Shown in pieces: positions 1 to 7,344 of a DNA stretch of 25,638 nucleotides. Below the pieces are notes generated by a model that was not told the origin of the DNA, did not search any database, and worked only from the letters and a program-made list of their open reading frames with translations. Numbering within the stretch: position 1 is the first letter of the stretch; each line of letters begins with the position of its first letter. Source of the stretch: a virus; IMG/VR virus record IMGVR_UViG_3300031749_000033, positions 1-25,638 of that record, one strand, 5' to 3'. The position numbers were made by a program, and so were the translations under genes.

Positions 1-1
1 T

Positions 2-214
2 GGTAAAGCGAAAAAGACAAAAGATAGTTCTGAACCTATTTCTGATGCACAAAAAGGGTATATAAATTTGATGATAGAAAAAAGAATGTGGTCTTATAGA
101 GATGCTATGGGAGTTATCAGTGAAATTACAGGAAGGGAAATTGAAAAAATAGATAGTCTAACTAAAGAAGAAGCAAGCAAGGTAATAACAAAACTAAAAA
201 AAGGACCATTTTAA
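2..214 (+). CDS. 3' end of a phage recombination gene (possible ssDNA-annealing protein), partial
   Basis: The frame is open from the left edge to a TAA at 212-214, giving the last 70 residues of a longer protein. The tail has the pattern 'ISDAQKGYINLMI...' followed by 'LTKEEASKVITKL'. A similar C-terminal segment, Q-x-x-x-I near the start and L-T-x-x-E-A-s-x-x-I at the end, occurs at the end of many phage single-strand annealing proteins (ERF/RecT/Sak type). The family call is inferred from that tail alone because the annealing core lies outside the window. A RecB-like nuclease five genes downstream fits a two-component recombination module. It could instead be another phage DNA-metabolism protein with the same tail. 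Confidence 0.5.
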   Translation, partial: GKAKKTKDSSEPISDAQKGYINLMIEKRMWSYRDAMGVISEITGREIEKIDSLTKEEASKVITKLKKGPF

Positions 215-225
215 AGGAGGCAAAA

Positions 226-483
226 ATGTGGAGTTTAACTGAATTAGAATTATTAAAGAAAGTAAAGGAACTTGCTGAAGCGGAAAATCTTACTGAAATT
301 CTGAAGTTAATTAACATCAGAATAACAGAAATTGAGCTTGAGAGAGAAAAAGAAGCAGAACTTCAAAAACAGGTAAGAAAAAAGCTTGAAGAAATCAGTC
401 CATATAAAATGGGAGAGAAATCTGATATAATTACTGACCAGCTGAGTTGGTGGTATTATAGCAAACCTTACAATAACTTTTAG
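226..483 (+). CDS. hypothetical 85-aa charged helical protein
   Basis: The ATG at 226 is preceded by AAAGGAGG at 213-220, which overlaps the stop region of the upstream gene, so the two are probably cotranslated. Residues 5-60 are rich in Glu, Lys and Leu and should form long helices, possibly a coiled coil. The C-terminus is aromatic (WWYYSKPYNNF). No family was recognised. Small early-operon proteins of this type often modulate host functions or replication, but nothing here shows which. Confidence 0.75.
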   Translation: MWSLTELELLKKVKELAEAENLTEILKLINIRITEIELEREKEAELQKQVRKKLEEISPYKMGEKSDIITDQLSWWYYSKPYNNF

Positions 484-493
484 GAGAGTGAAA

Positions 494-724
494 ATGGGAA
501 CTTATATATCCATTCATGGATTACCAGAAAAGTTTTTTACTGCACTGAAGGATGCAGGATTTGATGTAAAAGAGAGATTTCTTGATGGTGAGCATTATTA
601 TGAGTTTGATATTATGGTAAAAGATACAGAGTTATATTTATATTCAGAACCAGTAAAAGTAACAAAAGTAAGAAAAATAGCAGAAGAAGTAAGAAGATTG
701 GTGAAACAGATTAAGGAGGGATAA
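494..724 (+). CDS. hypothetical 76-aa protein
   Basis: A GTG at 488 lies in the same frame, but AGGAGA at 482-487 abuts it. The ATG at 494 has the proper 6-base spacing, so the start is set there. The protein (MGTYISIHGLPEKF...) alternates beta-like and helical stretches and ends in a Lys/Arg-rich helix. It looks like a small alpha/beta protein. The next gene starts directly after its TAA. No family recognised. Confidence 0.72.
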   Translation: MGTYISIHGLPEKFFTALKDAGFDVKERFLDGEHYYEFDIMVKDTELYLYSEPVKVTKVRKIAEEVRRLVKQIKEG

Positions 725-952
725 ATGGAAACTGCCTATTTTGAAAGTGAGAAGATTAATATTCTCATAAATAAAGAGGGTATTCATATTTTTATTAACA
801 ATGTTCCAGTGGAGATTATTGAAAGATTAAGGGATGTTAAACAAAGTAAATATGCATATGCTGAAGATAGAAATTTTACTTATCATCAGGTAAGGATTGT
901 TATTGGTGATGTAATATTGCAATTAAATTCAATTGAAAAGAAAAGGGTATAA
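725..952 (+). CDS. hypothetical 75-aa protein
   Basis: The ATG at 725 follows the upstream stop with no gap and has AAGGAGGG at 713-720 as ribosome binding site. The sequence has short alternating hydrophobic strands (INILINKEGIHIFINNVPVEI) and a strand-rich C-terminus, suggesting a compact beta-containing fold. No catalytic motif, membrane segment or cysteine pattern is visible. Function unknown. Confidence 0.72.
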   Translation: METAYFESEKINILINKEGIHIFINNVPVEIIERLRDVKQSKYAYAEDRNFTYHQVRIVIGDVILQLNSIEKKRV

Positions 953-953
953 A

Positions 954-1283
954 ATGAACAAGGAAGAGAAACAGTATCTAATTGACCAGATTTATTCCTT
1001 TTTAGCTGTGGTAGAAAAAGAGTTTTTACAGGAAGAAAAGGCAGATAAGTTTGTTGATATTTTTAAAGAGATTTATAAAAGCAGAATACCTTTTTTCATT
1101 GAAGTGACTTCTATAGGGATTGAAGTTGAGTTACTTGATAAAAAAAATGAAAATGAAGCATTGTGGCGGAAAATGTTTAGTAGCAATAATTATGATGAAG
1201 CTTTATCTGAATTTCTTAAAGCAATTCTAAAATATTATCCCAATACTGAAATTGGAACAAAATTAAAATCATATTTGGTTTAA
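954..1283 (+). CDS. hypothetical 109-aa protein
   Basis: An in-frame TTG at 933 would overlap the upstream gene and has no ribosome binding site. The ATG at 954, 6 bases after AAAAGGG, is preferred and gives a protein beginning MNKEEKQYL. It is mostly helical and acidic, with a hydrophobic middle (IPFFIEVTSIGIEVELL). The ribosome binding site of the next gene (AAAGGAGG) follows its stop. No family recognised. Confidence 0.72.
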   Translation: MNKEEKQYLIDQIYSFLAVVEKEFLQEEKADKFVDIFKEIYKSRIPFFIEVTSIGIEVELLDKKNENEALWRKMFSSNNYDEALSEFLKAILKYYPNTEIGTKLKSYLV

Positions 1284-1296
1284 AGGAGGAATAAAA

Positions 1297-2235
1297 ATGG
1301 AAAGATGGAGCTTTAGTAAGATTGAGGCAACAAGAGGTTGTAAGATCGCTTTTGAGAAAAGATACATTCAGGAACTTCCACCAGATACAGAAGTTCCTGA
1401 ATTTGAGCAGGCAAAAAGAATTCATGAGGAAATTGAAGAGAGATTTCTAAAAAGAGAAATTGACAGTCCCATTCTCTCTGTGTATAAAGATGCAAGTATT
1501 TTTATAGAAAAAGAATACAGATTTTCTAATGAAGAGATAGAATTTGTGGCATATCCTGATGTTGTAATTGAAACTGAAATTAGTAGGTTAATAATTGATA
1601 TTAAATGTAGATATGATGCAACGATTACTGATAAAGATAAGCTTCAACTAATGATTTATGCTTCTATGGCACAACATGAAAAACCCGTCCAGAACACAAC
1701 CATTGGAATATATGCAGTATATAATCAACATTATCCATTAACAACGATTTGTATTGAACCACTATCTGTTGATTTTATTCTTGCTGAAATACAGAAGGCT
1801 AAAAGAAGAATACCAAGAATGATTGTAAAAACTTCAGAATGTCAATACTGTGAATATAAGCGTGGTTGTGATTATGGAATAAAACCAATTGATGAAACAA
1901 ACTTACAGCTGGTTGCAGAGGAATGGTTGTATTTGAAAGCAAGAGCTGATATGTATGAAGAAATATTAAAAAAGCATATTGAGTTAACTGGTGAGCCAAT
2001 CCAGATTGGTGAAATTCAACTTGGTTTCTGGGAAAGGGCATATACAGTAATTAATCCAGTTGAATTCTTAAAATTATGCAGGGATGCTAATATAGAGGAT
2101 TTTATAAGTTGTGTAAAAATTGATACAACAAAAGCAAAGAAGCTTGCTAAAGAGAATGAAATTTTGTATCAGGCAATGGATAAAGAGATTAAATATGTTT
2201 TTGGTATAAAAAGAATAAAGGAGGATAAAGAATGA
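1297..2235 (+). CDS. RecB/Cas4-type PD-(D/E)XK nuclease with Fe-S cysteines
   Basis: This 312-residue protein carries the RecB/Cas4 nuclease signature. It has an N-terminal 'SFSKIEATRGC' with Cys15, H43 in 'RIHEEIE', D88 in 'YPDVV', D101-I-K103 and the Q117-x3-Y121 motif. The cysteines C182-x2-C185-x5-C191 together with Cys15 match the four-cysteine 4Fe-4S arrangement of Cas4 and AddB. In phages such enzymes usually resect DNA ends to feed an annealing protein, and the partial annealing-type gene upstream fits that. About 120 residues follow the cluster, longer than a minimal Cas4. Start supported by AAAGGAGG at 1282-1289. The nuclease family is secure; exonuclease versus Cas4-like activity is inferred. 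Confidence 0.88.
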   Translation: MERWSFSKIEATRGCKIAFEKRYIQELPPDTEVPEFEQAKRIHEEIEERFLKREIDSPILSVYKDASIFIEKEYRFSNEEIEFVAYPDVVIETEISRLIIDIKCRYDATITDKDKLQLMIYASMAQHEKPVQNTTIGIYAVYNQHYPLTTICIEPLSVDFILAEIQKAKRRIPRMIVKTSECQYCEYKRGCDYGIKPIDETNLQLVAEEWLYLKARADMYEEILKKHIELTGEPIQIGEIQLGFWERAYTVINPVEFLKLCRDANIEDFISCVKIDTTKAKKLAKENEILYQAMDKEIKYVFGIKRIKEDKE

Positions 2236-2459
2236 AAAAGTTATTTAGCTGGTTATCGGTAGGCATAATAATAGGAGTGATGCTCGGCTATGCTTGGCAT
2301 TATTTTGCAGTGAAGGATAAGTTAGAAGTGTATAGAAATTACGAACAGATACTGAAACAGAAAGATGCACAAATAGCAAATTATCAGATTAGAAGTGAAT
2401 TGTGTTGTGGATATGTAAATTATGTTTTACAGAAAAGTAGTAGTGTAAAGCATAGGTAA
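2232..2459 (+). CDS. small membrane-anchored protein, 75 aa
   Basis: The ATG overlaps the nuclease stop codon (ATGA at 2232-2235), with AAAGGAGG about ten bases upstream, so translation is coupled. Residues 8-27 form one hydrophobic segment (SVGIIIGVMLGYAWHYFAV) preceded by lysines, so it is probably an N-terminal membrane anchor. A polar, possibly coiled-coil stretch and a C-C pair near the end follow. Topology resembles small inner-membrane phage proteins. Position in the early operon argues against a lysis role. Function unknown. Confidence 0.7.
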   Translation: MKKLFSWLSVGIIIGVMLGYAWHYFAVKDKLEVYRNYEQILKQKDAQIANYQIRSELCCGYVNYVLQKSSSVKHR

Positions 2460-2491
2460 AGCATAGTTTACAGAAAGGAGGAGATAGAAAA

Positions 2492-2683
2492 ATGATTATG
2501 CAAGTTTTAAAATGGTTAGTTTTGCTGTGGACATTTTTAAGTATAATGGATTTCTTTTTTAGAGAAATATCAGATACTCTTGATGCTCTTACTTTGATAT
2601 ATTTTATTCTTGTTTTAATAGTTGTTGGCTATGATTTAGCTATAGAAAAAGGGGATAACAATGGAAAGAATGAAAAATATTAA
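2492..2683 (+). CDS. small two-TM membrane protein, 63 aa
   Basis: The ATG at 2492 follows AAAGGAGGAG. Two hydrophobic segments are visible at about residues 4-23 and 33-51, separated by an acidic loop (REISDTLD). A charged C-terminal tail follows. It overlaps the start of the next gene by 23 bases. It could be a holin-like or superinfection-exclusion-type membrane protein, but there is no family evidence. Confidence 0.7.
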   Translation: MIMQVLKWLVLLWTFLSIMDFFFREISDTLDALTLIYFILVLIVVGYDLAIEKGDNNGKNEKY

Positions 2684-3041
2684 GAAATTAGCAGAAAGAT
2701 ATAATCAGTTATGTAAGCAGGCAAGAAATAATGCAGATGAAATAGGTAAATTAATTATTGATATATGCAAGCCTATTATTAAAGATATAGAATATTCTGT
2801 TGGGGATGAAGATTTTGGTATAGAAACAATACTTTTTAATTCAAGAATAAGGAACGATGCTGATATGTTTGGGCTCAGTAATAGAGCAATGAATAAATAT
2901 GTTTCTTTTGTAAGTTTAATAAAAAAAATAATACCTGAATTAGAAGGACATATAAGAACTATTCATGGTATTTGGCTTACCAGAAAAGAAGCAGAGAAAA
3001 TAAAAGAAGTGTTAATTAAAAAAAAGGAAGGAAAGAAATGA
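2661..3041 (+). CDS. hypothetical 126-aa helical protein
   Basis: The start at 2661 is supported by AAAAGGGG ending 6 bases upstream. The sequence is helical with a basic C-terminus (KKKEGKK). The central region (LSNRAMNKYVSFVSLIKKIIPELEGH) has the size and amphipathic pattern of a small DNA-binding helical bundle, but no recognised helix-turn-helix could be assigned. It ends in an ATGA overlap with the RusA-like fragment. Function unknown. Confidence 0.7.
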   Translation: MERMKNIKKLAERYNQLCKQARNNADEIGKLIIDICKPIIKDIEYSVGDEDFGIETILFNSRIRNDADMFGLSNRAMNKYVSFVSLIKKIIPELEGHIRTIHGIWLTRKEAEKIKEVLIKKKEGKK

Positions 3042-3187
3042 AACCAAAAATTTGGACTTTTACTATTAATGTAGAACCCATACCACAGGAAAGACCAAGA
3101 TTTACTGTTAGTTATAGGAAAGGGAGAGCTTATGGGATTATTATGTATGATATAATAAAAAAGTGGGAGAAAATGAAAAAATGGTGA
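3038..3187 (+). pseudogene. RusA-like Holliday-junction resolvase, N-terminal remnant
   Basis: This 49-residue frame begins with ATGA coupling and a GGAAGGAAAG ribosome binding site. Residues 5-27 read 'IWTFTINVEPIPQERPRFTV', the characteristic first strand plus P-x-P-x-x-R-P-R segment of RusA resolvases. RusA proteins are about 120 residues, and their catalytic aspartates lie in the missing part. The frame stops at 3185-3187, and no downstream frame resumes RusA sequence before the adjacent nuclease gene starts. It is best read as a gene truncated by deletion, with another nuclease now in its place. It may still be translated as a short peptide. Confidence 0.6.
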
Positions 3188-3711
3188 TGGTAGACGAACA
3201 AATATTAACAGCATACAATCAGACTAAAAGTATTTGGAAAGCTGGAGAAATAACAAAACGGAGAAACGGAACTCTTAACCCATTGAGACATTGTAGCAAT
3301 CCATATTCACGAACTAAATCTGGTAAAAGAGCAGATTTAAACAATATTTATTTTCGTAGTGCAGTAGAAGCAAATTATGCAAGGTTCTTAACTTTCTGTG
3401 GTGTTAAGTGGATATACGAACCAAAAGATTTTTATTTTGAAGGAATAAAGCGTGGCTGTGTCTCCTATACACCTGACTTTTATTTACCTGATGAAGATAG
3501 ATGGATTGAAGTTAAAGGTTGGTTTGATAGAAAGAGCATTACAAAATTAAAACGATTTCGGATTTATTATCCGCAAGAATTTTCAAAGTTAACTCTTGTT
3601 ATTCAAAGAAAAAAAGATGCAGAAATCGCATTAAGTCTTGGTATTCCTTATGAAGATTATGGGGAAATATCTAAAAAATTAGGCAGTCTTATTCCTTACT
3701 GGGAGAGATGA
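3181..3711 (+). CDS. phage PD-(D/E)XK endonuclease (TnsA-like/resolvase-type)
   Basis: The protein has 176 residues from the ATG at 3181; GGGAGA at 3165-3170 is the likely ribosome binding site, and an upstream GTG at 3163 lacks one. Motifs in order: R59-S60-x-x-E63, the W-I-Y-E-P strand at 77-81, P98-D99-F100 and E110-V-K112-G. These are the E...PD...ExK residues of restriction-fold nucleases. The 'RSxxEANYARFL' and 'YTPDFYLP' context is typical of phage nucleases related to TnsA and T7 endonuclease I-like enzymes. The basic N-terminus probably binds DNA. It may process branched DNA in place of the truncated RusA upstream; that role is inferred from position. Confidence 0.8.
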   Translation: MVMVDEQILTAYNQTKSIWKAGEITKRRNGTLNPLRHCSNPYSRTKSGKRADLNNIYFRSAVEANYARFLTFCGVKWIYEPKDFYFEGIKRGCVSYTPDFYLPDEDRWIEVKGWFDRKSITKLKRFRIYYPQEFSKLTLVIQRKKDAEIALSLGIPYEDYGEISKKLGSLIPYWER

Positions 3712-3715
3712 TGCT

Positions 3716-3880
3716 ATGCAGGGAGTTATTTTTGAAAATGATAGTCAGATAATCTATTTGTCAGCACGCAAATATATAAGTAAAGAGTTTGATATTATTC
3801 CCCAGCCTTCCTGTATTGAAATAAAAGTTGTTATTCTTCCAGATACAAGGGAGGATATAGAAAATGGTAACAATCAATGA
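3716..3880 (+). CDS. small hypothetical protein, 54 aa
   Basis: A short frame starts with the ATG at 3716, 10 bases after GGGAG at 3701-3705, and ends at TGA 3878-3880. It overlaps the next gene by 17 bases. The product (MQGVIFENDSQIIYLSARKY...) has alternating strands (IEIKVVILP) and an acidic tail. It fills an otherwise empty gap in a tightly packed operon, which supports its being real. No family recognised. Confidence 0.5.
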   Translation: MQGVIFENDSQIIYLSARKYISKEFDIIPQPSCIEIKVVILPDTREDIENGNNQ

Positions 3881-4088
3881 TGTTTTAAACAAACTTTATA
3901 AAAAAGCAGATAGAAATAGCTGTCTTTATTGCAGTAATTTAAGAATTCACAGAGGTGAAGTATGGTGCAAGTATGGATTAATAGATAGGTTTTATATTCT
4001 TGATGCTTCAGCTCTTAAAAAAATGGTAAATGAACTCACAAAAGAAAATGTTTGCGAACTCAATGATAGTTTTTTAGAAAACTATTAA
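3864..4088 (+). CDS. small Cys-rich, possibly zinc-binding protein, 74 aa
   Basis: The start at 3864 is preceded by AGGGAGGA. Four cysteines lie as C20-x2-C23 ('CLYC'), C35 ('VWCKYG') and C63 ('NVCEL'), a spacing that could bind a metal. The rest is helical and ends at TAA 4086-4088. It is the last gene of the plus-strand operon, followed at once by a terminator-like hairpin. A small zinc-finger-type phage protein is plausible but not demonstrated. Confidence 0.65.
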   Translation: MVTINDVLNKLYKKADRNSCLYCSNLRIHRGEVWCKYGLIDRFYILDASALKKMVNELTKENVCELNDSFLENY

Positions 4089-4090
4089 AT

Positions 4091-4120
4091 TCTTAGAAAT
4101 TCTCTAAGATAACTTTTTTT
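4091..4120 (+). terminator. Rho-independent-type terminator between converging operons
   Basis: TCTTAGA at 4091-4097 and TCTAAGA at 4103-4109 are a perfect 7-bp inverted repeat with a 5-base loop, followed by TAAC and a run of seven T. It ends the plus-strand early operon directly after its last stop. It overlaps the stop of the converging minus-strand gene. The minus direction has only a poor T-run, so it should work mainly for the plus strand. The stem is A/T-rich and therefore of modest strength. Confidence 0.6.
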
Positions 4121-4500
4121 AATTCTGAAATTTTAATAAAATCTTTTGTTTCTATTATAATGATTGCTTTTGGATTACAGTGTCCTCCCCATGGTCTTGC
4201 AAGCACAAGATAATAAGCACCTACTTTTATATCTTCATATGGAGGAATATATTTTGAGCGTGTTAAATACATTGAAATGGGTCTACATTCTATAATTTGA
4301 ATAGTGGTAGCATTTGCAAGGAATATCTTGTAATACTGAATTGTGTTACCTGTTGCCATTTTTCTAAAAAATTGCTTCTTATGCAGGCAAATACCAGAAG
4401 TAATAATAAGGTCAAATCCTGCTTTCTTAAAAATTGAATACCACAGCTTTTTAAAGATTTTTGTTATAAATCTTACTTTATCTGAAGTTTTTTCAGCCAT
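4093..4500 (-). CDS. hypothetical 135-aa protein, last gene of late operon
   Basis: The protein has a basic N-terminal helix (residues 1-25), then alternating strands ('GFDLIITSGICLHKK', 'TTIQIIECRPISMYL', 'GAYYLVLARPW', 'AIIIIET'). This alpha-then-beta pattern, with an 'ATTIQIIECR' strand, faintly recalls small resolvase-like restriction-fold proteins. The key acidic pair and lysine cannot be placed, so no function is assigned. The start overlaps the preceding gene by 28 bases without a clear ribosome binding site, suggesting coupling. Confidence 0.6.
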   Translation of the reverse strand: MAEKTSDKVRFITKIFKKLWYSIFKKAGFDLIITSGICLHKKQFFRKMATGNTIQYYKIFLANATTIQIIECRPISMYLTRSKYIPPYEDIKVGAYYLVLARPWGGHCNPKAIIIIETKDFIKISELKKVILENF

Positions 4501-4640
4501 TTTTCTATAAAATCTCTTCTTGGAATTTTCCCTTTTTTAATATTCTGCAAAGTATAATAATTAATTCCCCAGTATTTTGCTTGTGAAGAAGTAAGAGCTT
4601 TTAAAATATTAAGAAGTTTTTCTGTTCTTTGTGTTTGCAT
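4473..4640 (-). CDS. small helix-turn-helix-like protein, 55 aa
   Basis: An upstream in-frame TTG (4655) is possible, but the ATG at 4640 is preferred. It lies inside the preceding gene, so coupling is likely. The segment 'SQAKYWGINYYTLQNIKKGKIPRRDFIEKW' has the layout of a Cro-like helix-turn-helix: A-x-x-x-G-I turn, 'TLQNIKKGK' recognition helix, then a closing helix. It is basic overall. It could be a small transcription regulator encoded behind the terminase. The motif is weak because it was read by eye only. Confidence 0.5.
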   Translation of the reverse strand: MQTQRTEKLLNILKALTSSQAKYWGINYYTLQNIKKGKIPRRDFIEKWLKKLQIK

Positions 4641-5088
4641 TTTCAAGTTTTTCAAAAGTATTAGTCCAGTTTCTTACACTTTGAGCAAATATACCACCTA
4701 CACCAGAAAGCACCATTAAATAAACAATAAATCGCTCTTTTGTTGTTTTAGGTTTCATCATCTTACAAGCGTTTAAATATTCCAGATAAAATTGTGGTAT
4801 AGTATATAGTGCAAAATTGCTTACTCTATCAAGTTTTATAAGTTTTTTGAAATTGTTTTTTTCAAAAATTCTATCAATAACTTCATGATAATTTGATGGT
4901 ATCTGTCCTTGCTGTATAAATTCTTCTATGTGTTTTAATCCTGCAAGTTTAAGAAATCTTTTTATTTTGTTTTTACCTGCAAAATATGAAAGCTGATATA
5001 AATATGCAGGGTCACGGTGACAGAGTTCCTTAAGCCTGTTAATGCTAAATTGATGAAGTTTCTTGTAATTCAGAGAGCCACTTTGCAT
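4609..5088 (-). CDS. hypothetical 159-aa protein downstream of terminase
   Basis: The ATG at 5088 lies 44 bases inside the end of the terminase gene, in another frame. The protein is helical and basic, with one moderately hydrophobic segment near residues 122-139 (FIVYLMVLSGVGGIFAQSV). That segment could be a membrane helix or a buried helix. No motif identifies a family. The position after the large terminase is where several phages keep small packaging or late accessory genes. Confidence 0.62.
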   Translation of the reverse strand: MQSGSLNYKKLHQFSINRLKELCHRDPAYLYQLSYFAGKNKIKRFLKLAGLKHIEEFIQQGQIPSNYHEVIDRIFEKNNFKKLIKLDRVSNFALYTIPQFYLEYLNACKMMKPKTTKERFIVYLMVLSGVGGIFAQSVRNWTNTFEKLENANTKNRKTS

Positions 5089-6868
5089 AGATGTTCTTGT
5101 TATAAATATCCATAATTGTTTGTTGCCTTTTTTCTTCTTTCTTTGAGTGTGCTTCAGCTTCAGATACCTCTACAGGGTTATCTCTTGAAGCTAACACTGC
5201 CAGTGCCAGTGCCATTGTTCTGTCTTCAGAGCCTCTACCAGTATAAATATAATCCCCTTCTTGAATTATAAAATGTTTTAGCTCTTCATATAAGGCTCTG
5301 CTTCTAATAATTAGTTCATCATTTTTTAATCCTTCAACAACCATACCGAGCATTTTTTGTTTTATGTCTCGTGTTGTATATGTATGTTTAGCAGCTGCAA
5401 ATCTTAAAGAGTCTCTTCTACGGTATATATATTCTTTTAAAGCTGTTGCTTTAACTTTTTTTAAATCATCAGATAGTTGTCCATCTGGTATCAGTTGAAT
5501 TTTTCTCCAGTGGTCTTGCAACGCATAAAGAACTGTTCCACCTCCACCTTGCAGTTCACAATTTACTACTGCATCATAATATGCTGACAGTATCATTGCC
5601 AGCAATGCTAATGCTTTTGTATCAATGAGATTATAAGCAAATTCAGCAACCTGATAAGTTTTGTCCCTGTAACATTTTATAACCTGAATACAGCTATTAT
5701 CTGATTGTGGGGATAGTGAGTATGCTGGGTCAATGCCAATGAAGTATTTTGCATGTTTGTCTCTATCCTGCCAATGTTCCCATACTTTTAGCAATCCAAA
5801 AGAATTTGGTTCTAATTTAAATTCAGTCCATGTTTTACCACTGTAAAAATTAAAAGCATATGCTGGTGGCTTAATCATCTGTTCAAATTTCACAACTTTA
5901 TCTTTTGGGAAGAATGTTTTAGCTGAACCAGCAAAAGCATCTTCTTCAGTCCAAGGGAACTCTTTCAGAGCAGAGCTTTCTCCCATAAATGATGCTTTTC
6001 TACGCCACCATGCAAGCTGTTCAAGCTTTATTTTATATCCAAGCTTTTGTTCTATTTCTTTTATTTTTTCTTCCTCCCATGAAAAAATACTCTGGCTGAA
6101 TTTATCAATTATTTCTTTATTTGATACTTTATAAAAATCAACAAAATACCATCCTAAAAAAACCACTTCAGTGTTAGGGTCAGCTTTTGAAGCTTCATAT
6201 CTACTGAAATAAAAATTAAACCCATTTGGTGTGCTTTCATAGATGTATTTTCTGTATGGATAATGTGAGCTAAAAGAAGCTTCTATAGAAGCAAGGTCTT
6301 CTTCATTAGCAAAAAATGCAGCTTCTGTTATATGTGCATAGTTTAATGCTTCACCTCTACCTTTTTTGCCAAACTGACTTATTCTGGAAGATGGATATTT
6401 AAAAACTAAAAAATTACCATTAGCAAAACTCTGCCTCATTGCATTATTTTCTACTCTTTTAATTTTCAATCCTTTAGGTAGATTTTTATACATCTCTCTG
6501 AATAGATACAGTGGAGTTCTTATTTGTTCCCAGTCACTACCTGCAAGGATAGCTCTTAGATGTGGCAGGGTTGCAAGGCAAAAATAATCATAAGCAAGTA
6601 GCAGTGTAGTTATTCCAGCCTGTCTTGGTTTAACAATAAAAACTGTTTCCTTATCTGAAAACAAAGCCCGAGCAACTTTCCATTGAGCCAGTGTCCATAT
6701 ATTAGGATTGAAAAACAATGCACCATAATCTTTTGTAACAATTATAATGTTACAACAAAAATGAGCAAACTTCATAAATCTTTCATTATTTTTCAGTTCA
6801 TTAAAAATCTCCTGTTTTTCTTTTGCAAGTAATCCAGTAAAAGCAGGACTAAACTTTTTTATCTCCAC
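5045..6868 (-). CDS. terL: terminase large subunit (TerL)
   Basis: The 607-residue DNA-packaging motor has both expected domains. The ATPase half shows a Q-type Walker A 'KPRQAGITT' at 80-88, the Walker B-like 'HITEAAFF' with catalytic Glu182, and the coupling motif 'ESTPNG' at 211-216. The nuclease half has the RNase H-like triad: D380 in 'FIGIDPAYS', E438 in 'NCELQGGG' and D549 in 'SEDRTMALALA'. It cuts concatemers and pumps DNA through the portal. The start codon is GTG at 6868, with TGAGGG about 7 bases upstream, and overlaps the membrane-protein gene by 20 bases. All key residues are intact. Confidence 0.95.
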   Translation of the reverse strand: MEIKKFSPAFTGLLAKEKQEIFNELKNNERFMKFAHFCCNIIIVTKDYGALFFNPNIWTLAQWKVARALFSDKETVFIVKPRQAGITTLLLAYDYFCLATLPHLRAILAGSDWEQIRTPLYLFREMYKNLPKGLKIKRVENNAMRQSFANGNFLVFKYPSSRISQFGKKGRGEALNYAHITEAAFFANEEDLASIEASFSSHYPYRKYIYESTPNGFNFYFSRYEASKADPNTEVVFLGWYFVDFYKVSNKEIIDKFSQSIFSWEEEKIKEIEQKLGYKIKLEQLAWWRRKASFMGESSALKEFPWTEEDAFAGSAKTFFPKDKVVKFEQMIKPPAYAFNFYSGKTWTEFKLEPNSFGLLKVWEHWQDRDKHAKYFIGIDPAYSLSPQSDNSCIQVIKCYRDKTYQVAEFAYNLIDTKALALLAMILSAYYDAVVNCELQGGGGTVLYALQDHWRKIQLIPDGQLSDDLKKVKATALKEYIYRRRDSLRFAAAKHTYTTRDIKQKMLGMVVEGLKNDELIIRSRALYEELKHFIIQEGDYIYTGRGSEDRTMALALAVLASRDNPVEVSEAEAHSKKEEKRQQTIMDIYNKNIYAKWLSELQETSSI

Positions 6869-7121
6869 TGGTTACCCTCACGATAATATAAAATATTGCA
6901 GAAAAACAGGCAAAACAAATTACATACTCCAGTGGCACTTTTTCATAAACAAAGTATGCATTAATCAGCAACACTAAATATGCAAAAAGATAACCACTTA
7001 AAGCTTTAAGTATTACTGTAAGTTTTTTAACAATTAAATCATAAAGTATAAGAAGTTTTCCGATTAACTTAGTAGAAGGTATTTCTGTAGATATCTGATT
7101 ATTTGTCTTATTCTTCTTCAT
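6849..7121 (-). CDS. small two-TM membrane protein next to terminase
   Basis: The protein has 90 residues, with a GGAGG ribosome binding site 5-6 bases before the ATG, embedded in the end of the upstream gene. Two hydrophobic segments are visible at about 40-57 (ALSGYLFAYLVLLINAYFV) and 62-82 (LEYVICFACFSAIFYIIVRV), with a basic C-terminus. In T7-like phages the slots between small and large terminase hold lysis proteins (spanin, holin). That position and topology suggest a second holin-like protein, but a clear holin exists elsewhere, so this is inference. Confidence 0.65.
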   Translation of the reverse strand: MKKNKTNNQISTEIPSTKLIGKLLILYDLIVKKLTVILKALSGYLFAYLVLLINAYFVYEKVPLEYVICFACFSAIFYIIVRVTSGDKKV

Positions 7122-7344
7122 CTAAACCTCCAGTTTGTAAGATTTTGGTTTTTTCTTCTAATTCTGCTAAAAACTCTGCTGTATCATCTTCAGGAGCACG
7201 CTTGATTTTAAGATAATCAATAGCAATTTTACCAATCTGGATTTTAGCTAATAGTTTATCCATCTCAATTTTATCAGCATTATCCAGTAAATCCTCAATT
7301 AAATCAGATAGTTTTTCTTCAAGAGTTTTATTCTTCTTCTTCAT
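7108..7344 (-). CDS. candidate terminase small subunit, 78 aa
   Basis: An in-frame ATG at 7371 exists, but AGGAGA lies 7 bases before the ATG at 7344, so that start is chosen. The product is an acidic helical protein (residues 5-65) with a C-terminal DEEE tail. Size and position, two genes before TerL at the end of a T7-like structural operon, match T7 gp18 (89 residues). No sequence signature confirms it. It overlaps the stop of the preceding 1238-residue gene, whose Glu-rich end encodes the ribosome binding site. Confidence 0.5.
   Translation of the reverse strand: MKKKNKTLEEKLSDLIEDLLDNADKIEMDKLLAKIQIGKIAIDYLKIKRAPEDDTAEFLAELEEKTKILQTGGLDEEE

Noticed and set aside
4093-4500. Archaeal-Hjc-like resolvase reading of the last late gene
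   Set aside because: The strand order faintly fits, but the required acidic pair and catalytic lysine could not be placed (IIECR instead of an E-x-K), so no function was given.
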